64,000 nt of DNA from an uncultured Bacteroidales bacterium (GTDB taxonomy: Bacteria; Bacteroidota; Bacteroidia; Bacteroidales; P3). Each line of letters starts with the position of its first letter. Position 1 is the first letter of the stretch. Shown here in pieces: positions 8,012-14,945 of the stretch. Under the pieces are notes generated by a model, which was given only the letters and a program-made list of their open reading frames with translations, ran no database searches and was not told where the DNA came from. The translations under genes and the position numbers were made by a program. The stretch covers positions 40,200 through 104,199 of the forward strand of contig ONBK01000008.1 in assembly GCA_900316055.1 (NCBI GenBank), read 5' to 3'.

Positions 8012-8716
8012 ATGAAGATAGGAGTCATTATAGCAATGGATATCGAGTACCGCCAGATGCGCGATGCTTTGGGCGGCGACACAGGCCGTTTGGGTAACAA
8101 CGAGATAGTGCTGTGGCAGTGCGGAATCGGAAAGGTTAATGCGGCTGTGGGTACCATGCGTCTGGTGCAGGAACACCACCCCGATGCCATAATCAGCACC
8201 GGCTTGGCTGGCGGCATCGACCCTCTGACGCAGGTGATGGATGTGTTGGCCGCCACGCAGAGTGTCTACCATGATGTGGATTGCGGTGGCATAAGCAGCA
8301 CTGGCGACGCTGTGGTCCTCGGTCAGGTGCAAGGCCTCCCTGCCCGCTACGATGCTGATCCGTATCTGATTGATACCGCCCTCGAGGTGGCCAAGGGTTT
8401 TGACGGTCATTTGATAACGGGTCTGATTTGCACCGGTGACCAGTTTATTACCGACCGGGAGCGGCAGAACGTCATCAAGCGCCACTTCCCCGATGGTCTG
8501 GCTTGCGACATGGAGAGTGCTGCCATTGCGCAGACCTGCTATCTCTGCGGGCGTACACAGGGGTACGCCCCTACGGGAGTCCCTTTCCTCAGCCTGCGTG
8601 TCATCAGCGACACTCCAGGGCGTACCGATGATCATCAAATGCAGTGGGAGGATTTCCTTGCCAGCATGTGCGACCGCTCCTTCCATTTTGTCAAAAGATT
8701 TTTGGAAACCCTATAA
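8012..8716 (+). CDS. mtnN: 5'-methylthioadenosine/S-adenosylhomocysteine nucleosidase, with 9-residue insertion
   Basis: Cleaves adenine from SAH and MTA in the activated methyl cycle; its product S-ribosylhomocysteine feeds LuxS, the next gene. The N-terminus MKIGVIIAMDIEY, the GIGKVNAA and TGLAGGID motifs, TGDQFI, the substrate-binding ACDMESAAIAQ and the catalytic Asp in RVISD are all present. Between CYLCG and VPFLSLRVISD the protein has about nine extra residues (RTQGYAPTG, residues 181-189) encoded by a palindromic GC-rich sequence. The E. coli enzyme joins these segments directly. The insertion is in frame and falls in a loop before the catalytic strand, so the enzyme is probably still active. 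Confidence 0.95.
   Translation: MKIGVIIAMDIEYRQMRDALGGDTGRLGNNEIVLWQCGIGKVNAAVGTMRLVQEHHPDAIISTGLAGGIDPLTQVMDVLAATQSVYHDVDCGGISSTGDAVVLGQVQGLPARYDADPYLIDTALEVAKGFDGHLITGLICTGDQFITDRERQNVIKRHFPDGLACDMESAAIAQTCYLCGRTQGYAPTGVPFLSLRVISDTPGRTDDHQMQWEDFLASMCDRSFHFVKRFLETL
8549..8577. repeat. Palindromic GC-rich element inserted in mtnN
   Basis: Arms GGGCGTAC (8549-8556) and GTACGCCC (8563-8570), then CTACGGG. It resembles the CCCCGTAGGGGCG units at 51767-51780. It adds 27 nt, in frame, to mtnN. Confidence 0.65.
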
Positions 8717-8752
8717 TTTTTAACCGTTAATCGTTAAACTTTAACCTTTATT

Positions 8753-9247
8753 ATGGAAGTAATACAGAGTTTTACCATTGACCATACCCACCTTAAGCCC
8801 GGTATCTATGTGTCGCGCATTGACAAGGGTTTTACCACCTTTGACCTCCGTATCACGGAGCCCAACCGCGAGCCTGCCGTCGCCCCGGCTGCCATGCACA
8901 GCTTGGAGCATCTGATGGCCACTTGGTTTCGCAACTCCTCGGCGAAAGAGGATGTGGTGTATGTAGGTCCCATGGGTTGCCTGACGGGCATGTATGTCAT
9001 CATGACGGGTAACTATGGGGTTGAGGAGATGCGTCGCCTGACCATCGAGTGCTTAGAGTGGATACTGACGCAGGACGAGGTGCCCGCCACCACGCCCGAG
9101 ACCTGTGGCAACTGCCTGCTCCACGACCTCCCCATGTGCCTTTGGGAGAGTCATCGCTACCTTGACCGCCTGAAAAACGACTTCCACTGTGAGTACACCA
9201 AGTTGCAGGTTTTGCTTGAAGATGGTAAAGTCTTCGCCGATGCTTGA
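8753..9247 (+). CDS. luxS: S-ribosylhomocysteine lyase (autoinducer-2 synthesis)
   Basis: Converts S-ribosylhomocysteine to homocysteine and DPD, the precursor of AI-2. The 164-residue protein has the metal site HSLEHLMAT (HxxEH) and the distal conserved Cys in TPETCGNCLLHD, plus the substrate loop FDLRITEPNREPA near the N-terminus. It follows mtnN by 36 bp, so the two consecutive steps of methyl-group salvage are encoded together. The spacer contains GTTAAT/TTTAAC-type near-repeats. No signalling receptor is encoded nearby, so metabolic recycling is the minimal role. Confidence 0.97.
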   Translation: MEVIQSFTIDHTHLKPGIYVSRIDKGFTTFDLRITEPNREPAVAPAAMHSLEHLMATWFRNSSAKEDVVYVGPMGCLTGMYVIMTGNYGVEEMRRLTIECLEWILTQDEVPATTPETCGNCLLHDLPMCLWESHRYLDRLKNDFHCEYTKLQVLLEDGKVFADA

Positions 9248-9280
9248 TTGAAAGAAAAAAAACTACGGGGTAAAAATATC

Positions 9281-9318
9281 CCGTTAGGGATTTTCTATTA
9301 AGAGAAAACGCCTAACGG
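9281..9318. repeat. Imperfect inverted repeat CCGTTAGG...CCTAACGG
   Basis: CCGTTAGGGATTTTCT and AGAAAACGCCTAACGG-type arms pair with a few mismatches around a short ATTA loop. It lies between luxS and the terminator of the convergent barrel gene. Confidence 0.55.
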
Positions 9319-9340
9319 CGTAATGATGGTGGAGGAGAGA

Positions 9341-9376
9341 AAAAAACAAAGGGGCTTCCGATATGGAAGCCCCTTG
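9341..9376 (-). terminator. Terminator of the small barrel gene
   Basis: Read on the minus strand: AAGGGGCTTCC, short loop, GGAAGCCCCTT, then a T-rich run (plus-strand A-tract at 9341-9349). It is just downstream of the gene at 9401-10042. Confidence 0.8.
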
Positions 9377-9400
9377 CATAGTGTAGGTAACTAACGCGGA

Positions 9401-10042
9401 TTAGAGAGCGTAGTTAAAGCCAATAGCGAAGTTGTTCAGGTGAGCGTTGAGGCTCTGGGCGTCCATGTTGGCGATGAAACCAAACTGGTGACCACCCCAA
9501 CCGTCGGCGGTGTTCATCTGGAGGGCGATGCCGAGCAGGTTGACATAGATGTCCATGGAAATCTTGTCGGTGAAAGAGTAGTTCAGACCAGGAACCACGG
9601 CAAGACCAAACTGGGTAAAGTTGTCACCGAGGTCTGAGGTGGTGTTGGTAACTTTGTTGTAGGTGCTGCTTTCGAGGTTGAGACGCACGCCGAGTTGAGC
9701 CTCGCAGAAAACGGTGAAGCTCTTCCACTGAGCCACATTGTAGCGGAAGTAGGGAGAGAAGTCCAGATAGTGAGACTTGTTGGAAGTGTATCTGTCAGAA
9801 GCACCAGTATAGTTGCGATTGTAGTTCATGGCATAGCCAAACTGCATACCAATTTGCATGTTTTCGTTCAGCCAGTAGCCCACTTTGGGCATGATGGAAA
9901 AGTCAGTGCTGCTGGTGCCAGTCACATAATCGTTGGTGTGGTTGTTGGTGTGCTGGAAAGCCACATTGCCGCCAATAACCCACTGGGCGCTGGCGGTCAT
10001 TCCGAATGCTACGAGAGCAAGGGTTAAAATGATTTTTTTCAT
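9401..10042 (-). CDS. Outer-membrane beta-barrel protein (small porin-like)
   Basis: The 213-residue product has the signal peptide MKKIILTLALVAFGMTASAQ followed by alternating polar/hydrophobic strands with aromatic belts (YLDFSPYFRYNVAQ, FGLAVVPGLNYSF) and ends in a strand finishing FNYAL. That pattern fits the OMP_b-brl family of 8-stranded barrels. No catalytic residues or ligand motif can be recognised and the substrate is unknown. It has its own -7 element (10091-10098) and its own terminator, so it is probably monocistronic. Confidence 0.82.
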   Translation of the reverse strand: MKKIILTLALVAFGMTASAQWVIGGNVAFQHTNNHTNDYVTGTSSTDFSIMPKVGYWLNENMQIGMQFGYAMNYNRNYTGASDRYTSNKSHYLDFSPYFRYNVAQWKSFTVFCEAQLGVRLNLESSTYNKVTNTTSDLGDNFTQFGLAVVPGLNYSFTDKISMDIYVNLLGIALQMNTADGWGGHQFGFIANMDAQSLNAHLNNFAIGFNYAL

Positions 10043-10090
10043 GTTTTTAAAGATTTTGGTTAAACATTTTTTTCATGTCAAATGACGGTG

Positions 10091-10098
10091 CAAAAATA
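10091..10098 (-). promoter_or_regulatory. -7 element TATTTTTG of the barrel gene
   Basis: Plus-strand CAAAAATA reads TATTTTTG on the minus strand, 48 bp before the ATG. Confidence 0.65.
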
Positions 10099-10161
10099 CT
10101 AAAAAAAACCTAAATGAACCTTGTTTTATTAACAATATATTAACAATCGAATGTTAATATG

Positions 10162-11592
10162 TTAGAAGTAGAGGTCTCTTTCACCGTTGCCAATTTTACA
10201 GAGATTTCCCTCGACGCGGCGTTTCAGTTCTTCTTTCGAGAAGGTCTGGGTCAGTTCCTTGAGTAGGCGCAAGCCTTTCTCCTTGGTGGCGGGGGAGGCA
10301 TAGTCCTCCAGATACTCGCGGAAGGTGAACATGGCGTTGGGTTTGCAGTATTCTTTGATGAGACCGGGCTTGGCCAAGTCCATAAAATCGGCTCCTACGC
10401 GTCCTTTTCTGTAGCATCCGGTGCAAAAAGAGGGGATGTAGCCGCCGTCAATCATCATGGAAATGACCTCGTCGAGTGAGCGGTGGTCGCCGAGGGTGAA
10501 CTGTGCGCCGGTGTCGCCGGTTTTCTCATAGGGCTTGGCGGCGGTGTTGTCGCTCCCTTCGTCATAGCCGCCGGGGTTGGTCTCGGAAGCTGCAGAGATT
10601 TGGCTGACGCCGTATTTCACCAGTTTGTCACGCATTTCGGGGCGCTCGCGCGTACTAATAATGATACCTGTATAAGGCATGGCGATGCGAATGATGGCGA
10701 TAATCTTCATGAAGTCAGCATCGCTGACGGGATGTGGGATATTCTCCGGCAGTGAGAATGGCGTGCCTTCGGCGGGTTCGATGCGGGGGAAGGAAACGGT
10801 GTGGGGACCACAGCCATAGTCCTCTTCAAGGTGACGGGCATGTTCCATCATGGCGAGGATTTCGAAGCGGTAGTCGACGAGTCCGAAGAGTACGCCGATG
10901 CCCACGTCGTTGATGCCGCCTTCTTGGGCTCGGTCCATGCAGGTGAGACGCCAGAGGTAGTCGGCCTTGGGGGTACCGGCAGGATGGAACTTGGCGTACT
11001 CAATGGGATCGTAGGTCTCCTGGAAGCAGACATAAGTTCCAATCTTCTCAGCCTTCAGTTTGGCATAGTCCTCGACGGACATGGGGGCCAGCTCGACGTT
11101 GATGCGGCGGATGGTGCTTCCCTTCTCGTCCTTGGCGGCATAGGTGCGGCGGATGGCCTCGACCATATAGTTGGCGTCGTTGCGGGGACTCTCACCGCAG
11201 ATGAGCAGGGCGCGCTTGTGGCCCATGCGCAGCAGTTGGAGGGTCTCGGCCTCAATTTCATCAAGAGTCAGCACTTTGCGTTTCAGTGCCTTGTTGTCCT
11301 TGCGGAAGCCGCAGTAGACGCAGTTGTTGACGCAGGCGTTGCCGGTGTAGATGGGGGCGAAGAGCACCAAGCGACGGCCGTAGATTTCGTCCTTGCAGTA
11401 TTCGGCGGTGTCGAGAATTTTCTGGATGCCTGCCTCTTCTTTCACATTCAGCAGGTGTGCCACATCCTGAAGGTTGAGACCTTTCAGTTTGCGGGCCTTG
11501 TTGAGGATGTCGTTCAACTCGCTCTCGGTGGGAGCCGGTTGGTCTATCATGCCGTAGAGCTTGTCTCGGTCGATGAAATTCTGATGTTTCAT
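10162..11592 (-). CDS. hydG: [FeFe]-hydrogenase maturase HydG (radical SAM tyrosine lyase)
   Basis: Splits tyrosine to make the CO and cyanide ligands of the hydrogenase H-cluster. The 476-residue protein has the radical SAM cysteines as CVNNCVYC (Cx3Cx2C) in the TIM barrel and the HydG-specific C-terminal cluster motif Cx2Cx22C (CTGC...EYC), which distinguishes it from ThiH. The segment SAASETNPGGY is also typical. The gene downstream of the TM1266-type regulator is separated from it by a 9-bp repeat tract. HydE, HydF and the hydrogenase itself are not in this window. It implies H2 metabolism in an anaerobe. Confidence 0.96.
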   Translation of the reverse strand: MKHQNFIDRDKLYGMIDQPAPTESELNDILNKARKLKGLNLQDVAHLLNVKEEAGIQKILDTAEYCKDEIYGRRLVLFAPIYTGNACVNNCVYCGFRKDNKALKRKVLTLDEIEAETLQLLRMGHKRALLICGESPRNDANYMVEAIRRTYAAKDEKGSTIRRINVELAPMSVEDYAKLKAEKIGTYVCFQETYDPIEYAKFHPAGTPKADYLWRLTCMDRAQEGGINDVGIGVLFGLVDYRFEILAMMEHARHLEEDYGCGPHTVSFPRIEPAEGTPFSLPENIPHPVSDADFMKIIAIIRIAMPYTGIIISTRERPEMRDKLVKYGVSQISAASETNPGGYDEGSDNTAAKPYEKTGDTGAQFTLGDHRSLDEVISMMIDGGYIPSFCTGCYRKGRVGADFMDLAKPGLIKEYCKPNAMFTFREYLEDYASPATKEKGLRLLKELTQTFSKEELKRRVEGNLCKIGNGERDLYF

Positions 11593-11619
11593 GGTGATAT
11601 TGTTTTGGGATTAATGATT

Positions 11620-11655
11620 CTAGTTTTACTAGTTCAACTAGTTTGACTAGTTGTT
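11620..11655. repeat. 9-bp tandem repeat CTAGTTNNA between hydG and its regulator
   Basis: Units CTAGTTTTA, CTAGTTCAA, CTAGTTTGA, CTAGTTGTT. The reverse complement of the same unit occurs inside the HerA-like gene at 14160-14204. The tract reaches the stop codon of the upstream gene. Confidence 0.85.
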
Positions 11656-11897
11656 TAACTAGCGAGAGCTGTCTTGCTGGTGATGCCGGGGAGGCGGCCC
11701 AAAGGGCCAGTGAGGGCGTTGATTTGGTTCATGCTGCCCTCGACGATGAGTGACATCACGGCCACAGGGCGGTCGTGGAAAGGAAGTCCCTGCCGACACA
11801 ATATGATGTCGGCATGCTCAGAAAGAATCTGGTTGACGGAAGGCGCCGCTTCGCGGTCGCGAATGAGTATGGTTATCGTTCCTATTCTCTTCTCCAT
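11655..11897 (-). CDS. TM1266-family iron-only hydrogenase system regulator (ACT-like)
   Basis: An 80-residue protein beginning MEKRIGTITILIRDREAAP and ending TGPLGRLPGITSKTALAS, which matches the TM1266-type family that accompanies [FeFe]-hydrogenase maturation genes. The fold is ACT-like (beta-alpha-beta-beta-alpha-beta) with no DNA-binding domain visible. The biochemical role is unproven. It lies immediately upstream of hydG on the same strand, with the operon promoter at 11938-11945. Confidence 0.88.
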   Translation of the reverse strand: MEKRIGTITILIRDREAAPSVNQILSEHADIILCRQGLPFHDRPVAVMSLIVEGSMNQINALTGPLGRLPGITSKTALAS

Positions 11898-11937
11898 CAG
11901 GTGTTAGGCTTTTGGATTAGACATGGGGTTAACGATG

Positions 11938-11945
11938 CAAAGATA
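11938..11945 (-). promoter_or_regulatory. -7 element TATCTTTG of the regulator-hydG operon
   Basis: Plus-strand CAAAGATA, 41 bp upstream of the regulator ATG. Confidence 0.75.
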
Positions 11946-11997
11946 CACAATGTTTTTAAACTGCAAAAAATATTTTTGTCAGTTCATTTTTTCTTCG

Positions 11998-12005
11998 TAT
12001 TTTTG
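11998..12005 (+). promoter_or_regulatory. -7 element TATTTTTG of the second barrel gene
   Basis: TATTTTTGCA, 39 bp before the ATG at 12044. It is divergent from the hydG-operon promoter. Confidence 0.75.
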
Positions 12006-12043
12006 CATTTTGAAACAGAATGTAAATATTGTTAATATATCAT

Positions 12044-12796
12044 ATGAAGAAAATAGCATTACTTGTTGTTGCAGTGGCTTTTGCCGCAGTCTCGCAGGCT
12101 CAGTTTGTGGTGGGTGTACAAGGCGGTTATTATATGCAGCAGAGTACCACTTCGGTGAACACTGACAAAATCACTTCGTCCTACATGGTGGGTGCCCTCC
12201 AGGTGGGCTACAAGGTGATGCCTAACCTCTATGTGGGTGTGATGGGCGGTTATGTGAACAGCGTGTTTGACACCGTGCAGGCCACCGACACCTATTTCTA
12301 TCCCAGTGTGGGTATGAATATCAATGTTACCGATCATAAGATTCACAAGATGCGTGAAGGCTGGGTGGTGGCTCCGCAGGTGAAATGGGAGTTCCTCCGC
12401 TTTGGTAACATGCACTTCAACCTGTTGCTGCAGGGTCAGTTGCGTATGCTGGGTGCCAACAAGTACAAAGAAAGCTATATCACCACCACTTATCCCAACC
12501 CTAACGAGTACCTTGAAGTGGAGCCTTATGACGACCATGTCAGCGACATGACTTGGGGTGTGAGCCTCCGTCCTACGCTCATCTATGAGTTCTCGGAGCA
12601 CCTCAGTGCCGAACTGATGCTCGACCTGTTGTCGGTGGGTTATGTCAGCGAGACTGAGACCTATGACCCGAAGATTGCGGGTATCGACCCCGTGAAGAAT
12701 ACCACCTCGGTCTTCTATGCCGGTTTGAACTCGTTCACCGACGTGCTGCGCTGGGAGAATACCCTGCTGAAGCTCGGCTTCAACTGGACCTTCTAA
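12044..12796 (+). CDS. Outer-membrane beta-barrel protein, about 250 residues
   Basis: Signal peptide MKKIALLVVAVAFAAVSQAQ, then repeated amphipathic strands (FVVGVQGGYYMQ, NLYVGVMGGYVNS, SAELMLDLLSVGYVS) and a final strand ending LGFNWTF with the C-terminal Phe that barrel assembly prefers. The start is taken at the Met directly before the signal peptide; the in-frame Met five codons upstream would disrupt it. The closest description is a porin-type OMP_b-brl protein of unknown cargo. The next gene starts 51 bp downstream and could be co-transcribed. Confidence 0.82.
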   Translation: MKKIALLVVAVAFAAVSQAQFVVGVQGGYYMQQSTTSVNTDKITSSYMVGALQVGYKVMPNLYVGVMGGYVNSVFDTVQATDTYFYPSVGMNINVTDHKIHKMREGWVVAPQVKWEFLRFGNMHFNLLLQGQLRMLGANKYKESYITTTYPNPNEYLEVEPYDDHVSDMTWGVSLRPTLIYEFSEHLSAELMLDLLSVGYVSETETYDPKIAGIDPVKNTTSVFYAGLNSFTDVLRWENTLLKLGFNWTF

Positions 12797-12847
12797 CGAT
12801 TTTTTGAGGTCGGTTAATTTAGCGTAGCGAATTAGGCGAATCGTCTT

Positions 12848-14416
12848 ATGTACAACAAGGAACAAGGATTATATATAGCGCACTGTGATGATGGTGCGCT
12901 TTCTATTTGTGGGCGTATGGCCAACCGTCACGGGCTGATAGCCGGTGCGACCGGCACGGGCAAGACGGTGACGCTGCAGGTGATGGCAGAGACCTTCTGC
13001 CAGGCTGGGGTGCCGTGTTTCATGGCCGACATGAAGGGCGACCTCAGCGGTATTTCGCAGGCTGGGCAGATGAGTTCGTTCATCGAGAAGCGCAAGGACG
13101 CTTTCGGCATCCCCAATCCGCAGTTCCAAGGTTGCCCGGTTCGATTTTATGATGTTTTTGGCGAGCAAGGCCATCCCATCCGTGCCACGGTGAGCCAGAT
13201 GGGGCCACAGTTGCTCTCGCGCCTAATGGGTCTCAACGAGACACAGGACGGCGTGCTGAATATTGTGTTCCGCATTGCCGACGAACGCGGTCTGATGTTG
13301 CTTGATATTAAGGACCTGCGGTCGATGCTTGACTATGTGGGCAAGCATGCCAAGGAGTATACCACTCGCTACGGCAATATCTCGTCTGCCACCGTTGGTG
13401 CCATCCAGCGTGCGTTGTTGCAGTTGGAGAGTCAGGGTGCCGAGCTGTTTTTTGGTGAGCCGAGTTTCGATATCTTCGACCTTCTGCAGACCGAAGGCGG
13501 CATGGGTGTGATGAGTGTGCTGGCTGCCGATAAGCTGATGCTGCAGCCCAAACTCTACAGCACTTTTCTGCTGTGGTTGATGAGCGAGATTTACACCACA
13601 TTGCCCGAAGTGGGTGACATGGAGCTGCCGAAGCTCGTCTTCTTCTTCGACGAGGCTCATATGCTCTTCGACGGCACGTCGAAGGCTATGGTGGACAAGA
13701 TAGAACTAGTGATACGCCTGATACGTTCCAAGGGCGTGGGCATCTATTTTGTCACGCAGAGTCCGATGGACATCCCCGAGAGTATTCTGGGTCAGTTGGG
13801 CAACCGTGTACAGCATGCCCTGCGAGCCTATACCCCCAAGGACCAGAAGGCTGTGAAGACTGCTGCCGACACATTCCGTGCTAATCCCGCGTTCAAGACC
13901 GATGAGGTTATTATGGAACTGGAGACAGGAGAGGCGTTGGTGAGTTTCCTCGACGAGAAGGGTGCCCCCGGCATAGTTCAGCGGGCCAAGATACTTTTCC
14001 CGCTGAGTCAGATTGGTGCCATCAGCGAGAACCAGCGCAATGACATCGTCCGAGACAGTCGTATTGCAGGCAAATATGACACCATGGTGGACCGCGAGAG
14101 CGCTTTCGAGGTGTTGCTAAAAGAGAGTGAGACTCTTGTCGAGAATGGTGTTTCTGGTAAAACTAGCAGCACTAGTAAAACTAGTTCAACTAAAGATACT
14201 GGTAAGAAGAAAAACCTCCTTGCCAAGATTCTCAAGGCTATCATCACAGCTATCACTGCCACGTTGGCGACACTTGCGGGCACTTTTGTGAGCGACAAGG
14301 TGAGTGGCAAGAAGACCAAGAGTCGCACGTCGGCGACGCAGCGGGTGGTAAAGAATGCCACTGCTGCGGCGACGCGGACGGTAACGCGCGATATACTAGG
14401 GAATTTAATTAAGTAA
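12848..14416 (+). CDS. HerA-like ATPase (DUF853 / YjgR family) with repeat-encoded linker
   Basis: A FtsK/HerA-superfamily P-loop ATPase. Walker A is GATGTGKTVTLQ near the N-terminus and Walker B is KLVFFFDEAHMLF. The RSKGVGIYFVTQSPMDIPE segment is the sensor/Gln region typical of YjgR. The 522-residue length is close to the usual 500. After the ATPase core, residues around 438-453 (SGKTSSTSKTSSTKDTGKK) are encoded by a 9-bp repeat tract, followed by a hydrophobic alanine/threonine-rich stretch (ITAITATLATLAGTF) and a basic tail. The biological role of the family is unknown; DNA translocation is inferred from the fold. Confidence 0.9.
   Translation: MYNKEQGLYIAHCDDGALSICGRMANRHGLIAGATGTGKTVTLQVMAETFCQAGVPCFMADMKGDLSGISQAGQMSSFIEKRKDAFGIPNPQFQGCPVRFYDVFGEQGHPIRATVSQMGPQLLSRLMGLNETQDGVLNIVFRIADERGLMLLDIKDLRSMLDYVGKHAKEYTTRYGNISSATVGAIQRALLQLESQGAELFFGEPSFDIFDLLQTEGGMGVMSVLAADKLMLQPKLYSTFLLWLMSEIYTTLPEVGDMELPKLVFFFDEAHMLFDGTSKAMVDKIELVIRLIRSKGVGIYFVTQSPMDIPESILGQLGNRVQHALRAYTPKDQKAVKTAADTFRANPAFKTDEVIMELETGEALVSFLDEKGAPGIVQRAKILFPLSQIGAISENQRNDIVRDSRIAGKYDTMVDRESAFEVLLKESETLVENGVSGKTSSTSKTSSTKDTGKKKNLLAKILKAIITAITATLATLAGTFVSDKVSGKKTKSRTSATQRVVKNATAAATRTVTRDILGNLIK
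14160..14204. repeat. 9-bp tandem repeat inside the HerA-like gene
   Basis: Five 9-bp units based on AAACTAGTA (reverse complement of the CTAGTTNNA unit at 11620). It encodes a Lys/Thr/Ser-rich linker and, because the unit is 9 bp, never breaks the frame. Confidence 0.85.
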
Positions 14417-14434
14417 CGTTTAAAGATTATCGAT

Positions 14435-14899
14435 ATGAAAAAACATTTGTCCTTTCATTCCTTTTCTCTTCCTTTCACTCCCCGTTACTCTCTAATTATC
14501 CTTTCTCTTTTCACTTTTTGTTTCTCACTTTCGCAGGCCCAGACCTATGTGGGTACGATGAAGATGGGGAAGGAAGTCCAGAAGGATGTCTGGGTGAAGT
14601 ATGAGGTGAATCAGGATTCGACGGGTACTTGCAATGTTATGATTTACCGTGTTCTGAAGGACGTGGTGAAGCCGTATAAAATCGACCTTCTGATTCCTGG
14701 CATCGATGTGAAACCCAGTACTCAGCGCACGACGTTGGTTTGTTATAATATCGTGCCGCAGTGCGAGGGTAAGGATGTGCCTGAATACTTGGTGGAGAAG
14801 TTGCAGGGGTCGGTGATGTTTAATGTGTTGAGTTTTTCCTGTACCATCGACGGTAAGCAATATGTCTACCGAGGGGTGGTCAACCGCAGAGCAGAATAA
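14435..14899 (+). CDS. Small secreted protein, unknown function
   Basis: A 154-residue protein with an unusually long N-terminal region (KKHLSFHSFSLPFTPRYS) before a hydrophobic core and the cleavage motif SLSQAQ. The mature part (TYVGTMKMGKEVQKDVWVKYEVNQ) is rich in beta strands and could be a calycin/lipocalin-type small barrel, but I recognise no family. The N-terminal coding sequence is pyrimidine-rich with CTTT/CACT near-repeats like those of other signal peptides here. It lies 18 bp after the HerA-like gene and is probably co-transcribed. Confidence 0.65.
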   Translation: MKKHLSFHSFSLPFTPRYSLIILSLFTFCFSLSQAQTYVGTMKMGKEVQKDVWVKYEVNQDSTGTCNVMIYRVLKDVVKPYKIDLLIPGIDVKPSTQRTTLVCYNIVPQCEGKDVPEYLVEKLQGSVMFNVLSFSCTIDGKQYVYRGVVNRRAE

Positions 14900-14931
14900 A
14901 AAACGGGGGCCGTTCAACCCCCGTTTTTTTA
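14899..14931. terminator. Bidirectional terminator
   Basis: The CGGGGG...CCCCCG stem (14904-14923) has an A-run on the left and a T-run on the right, so it serves both convergent genes. Confidence 0.88.
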
Positions 14932-14945
14932 TTATTTTCACTTTT

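Noticed and set aside
8717-8752. Tandem repeat between mtnN and luxS
   Set aside because: GTTAA-type near-repeats are present but too irregular to count as a tract by the standard used for the others.
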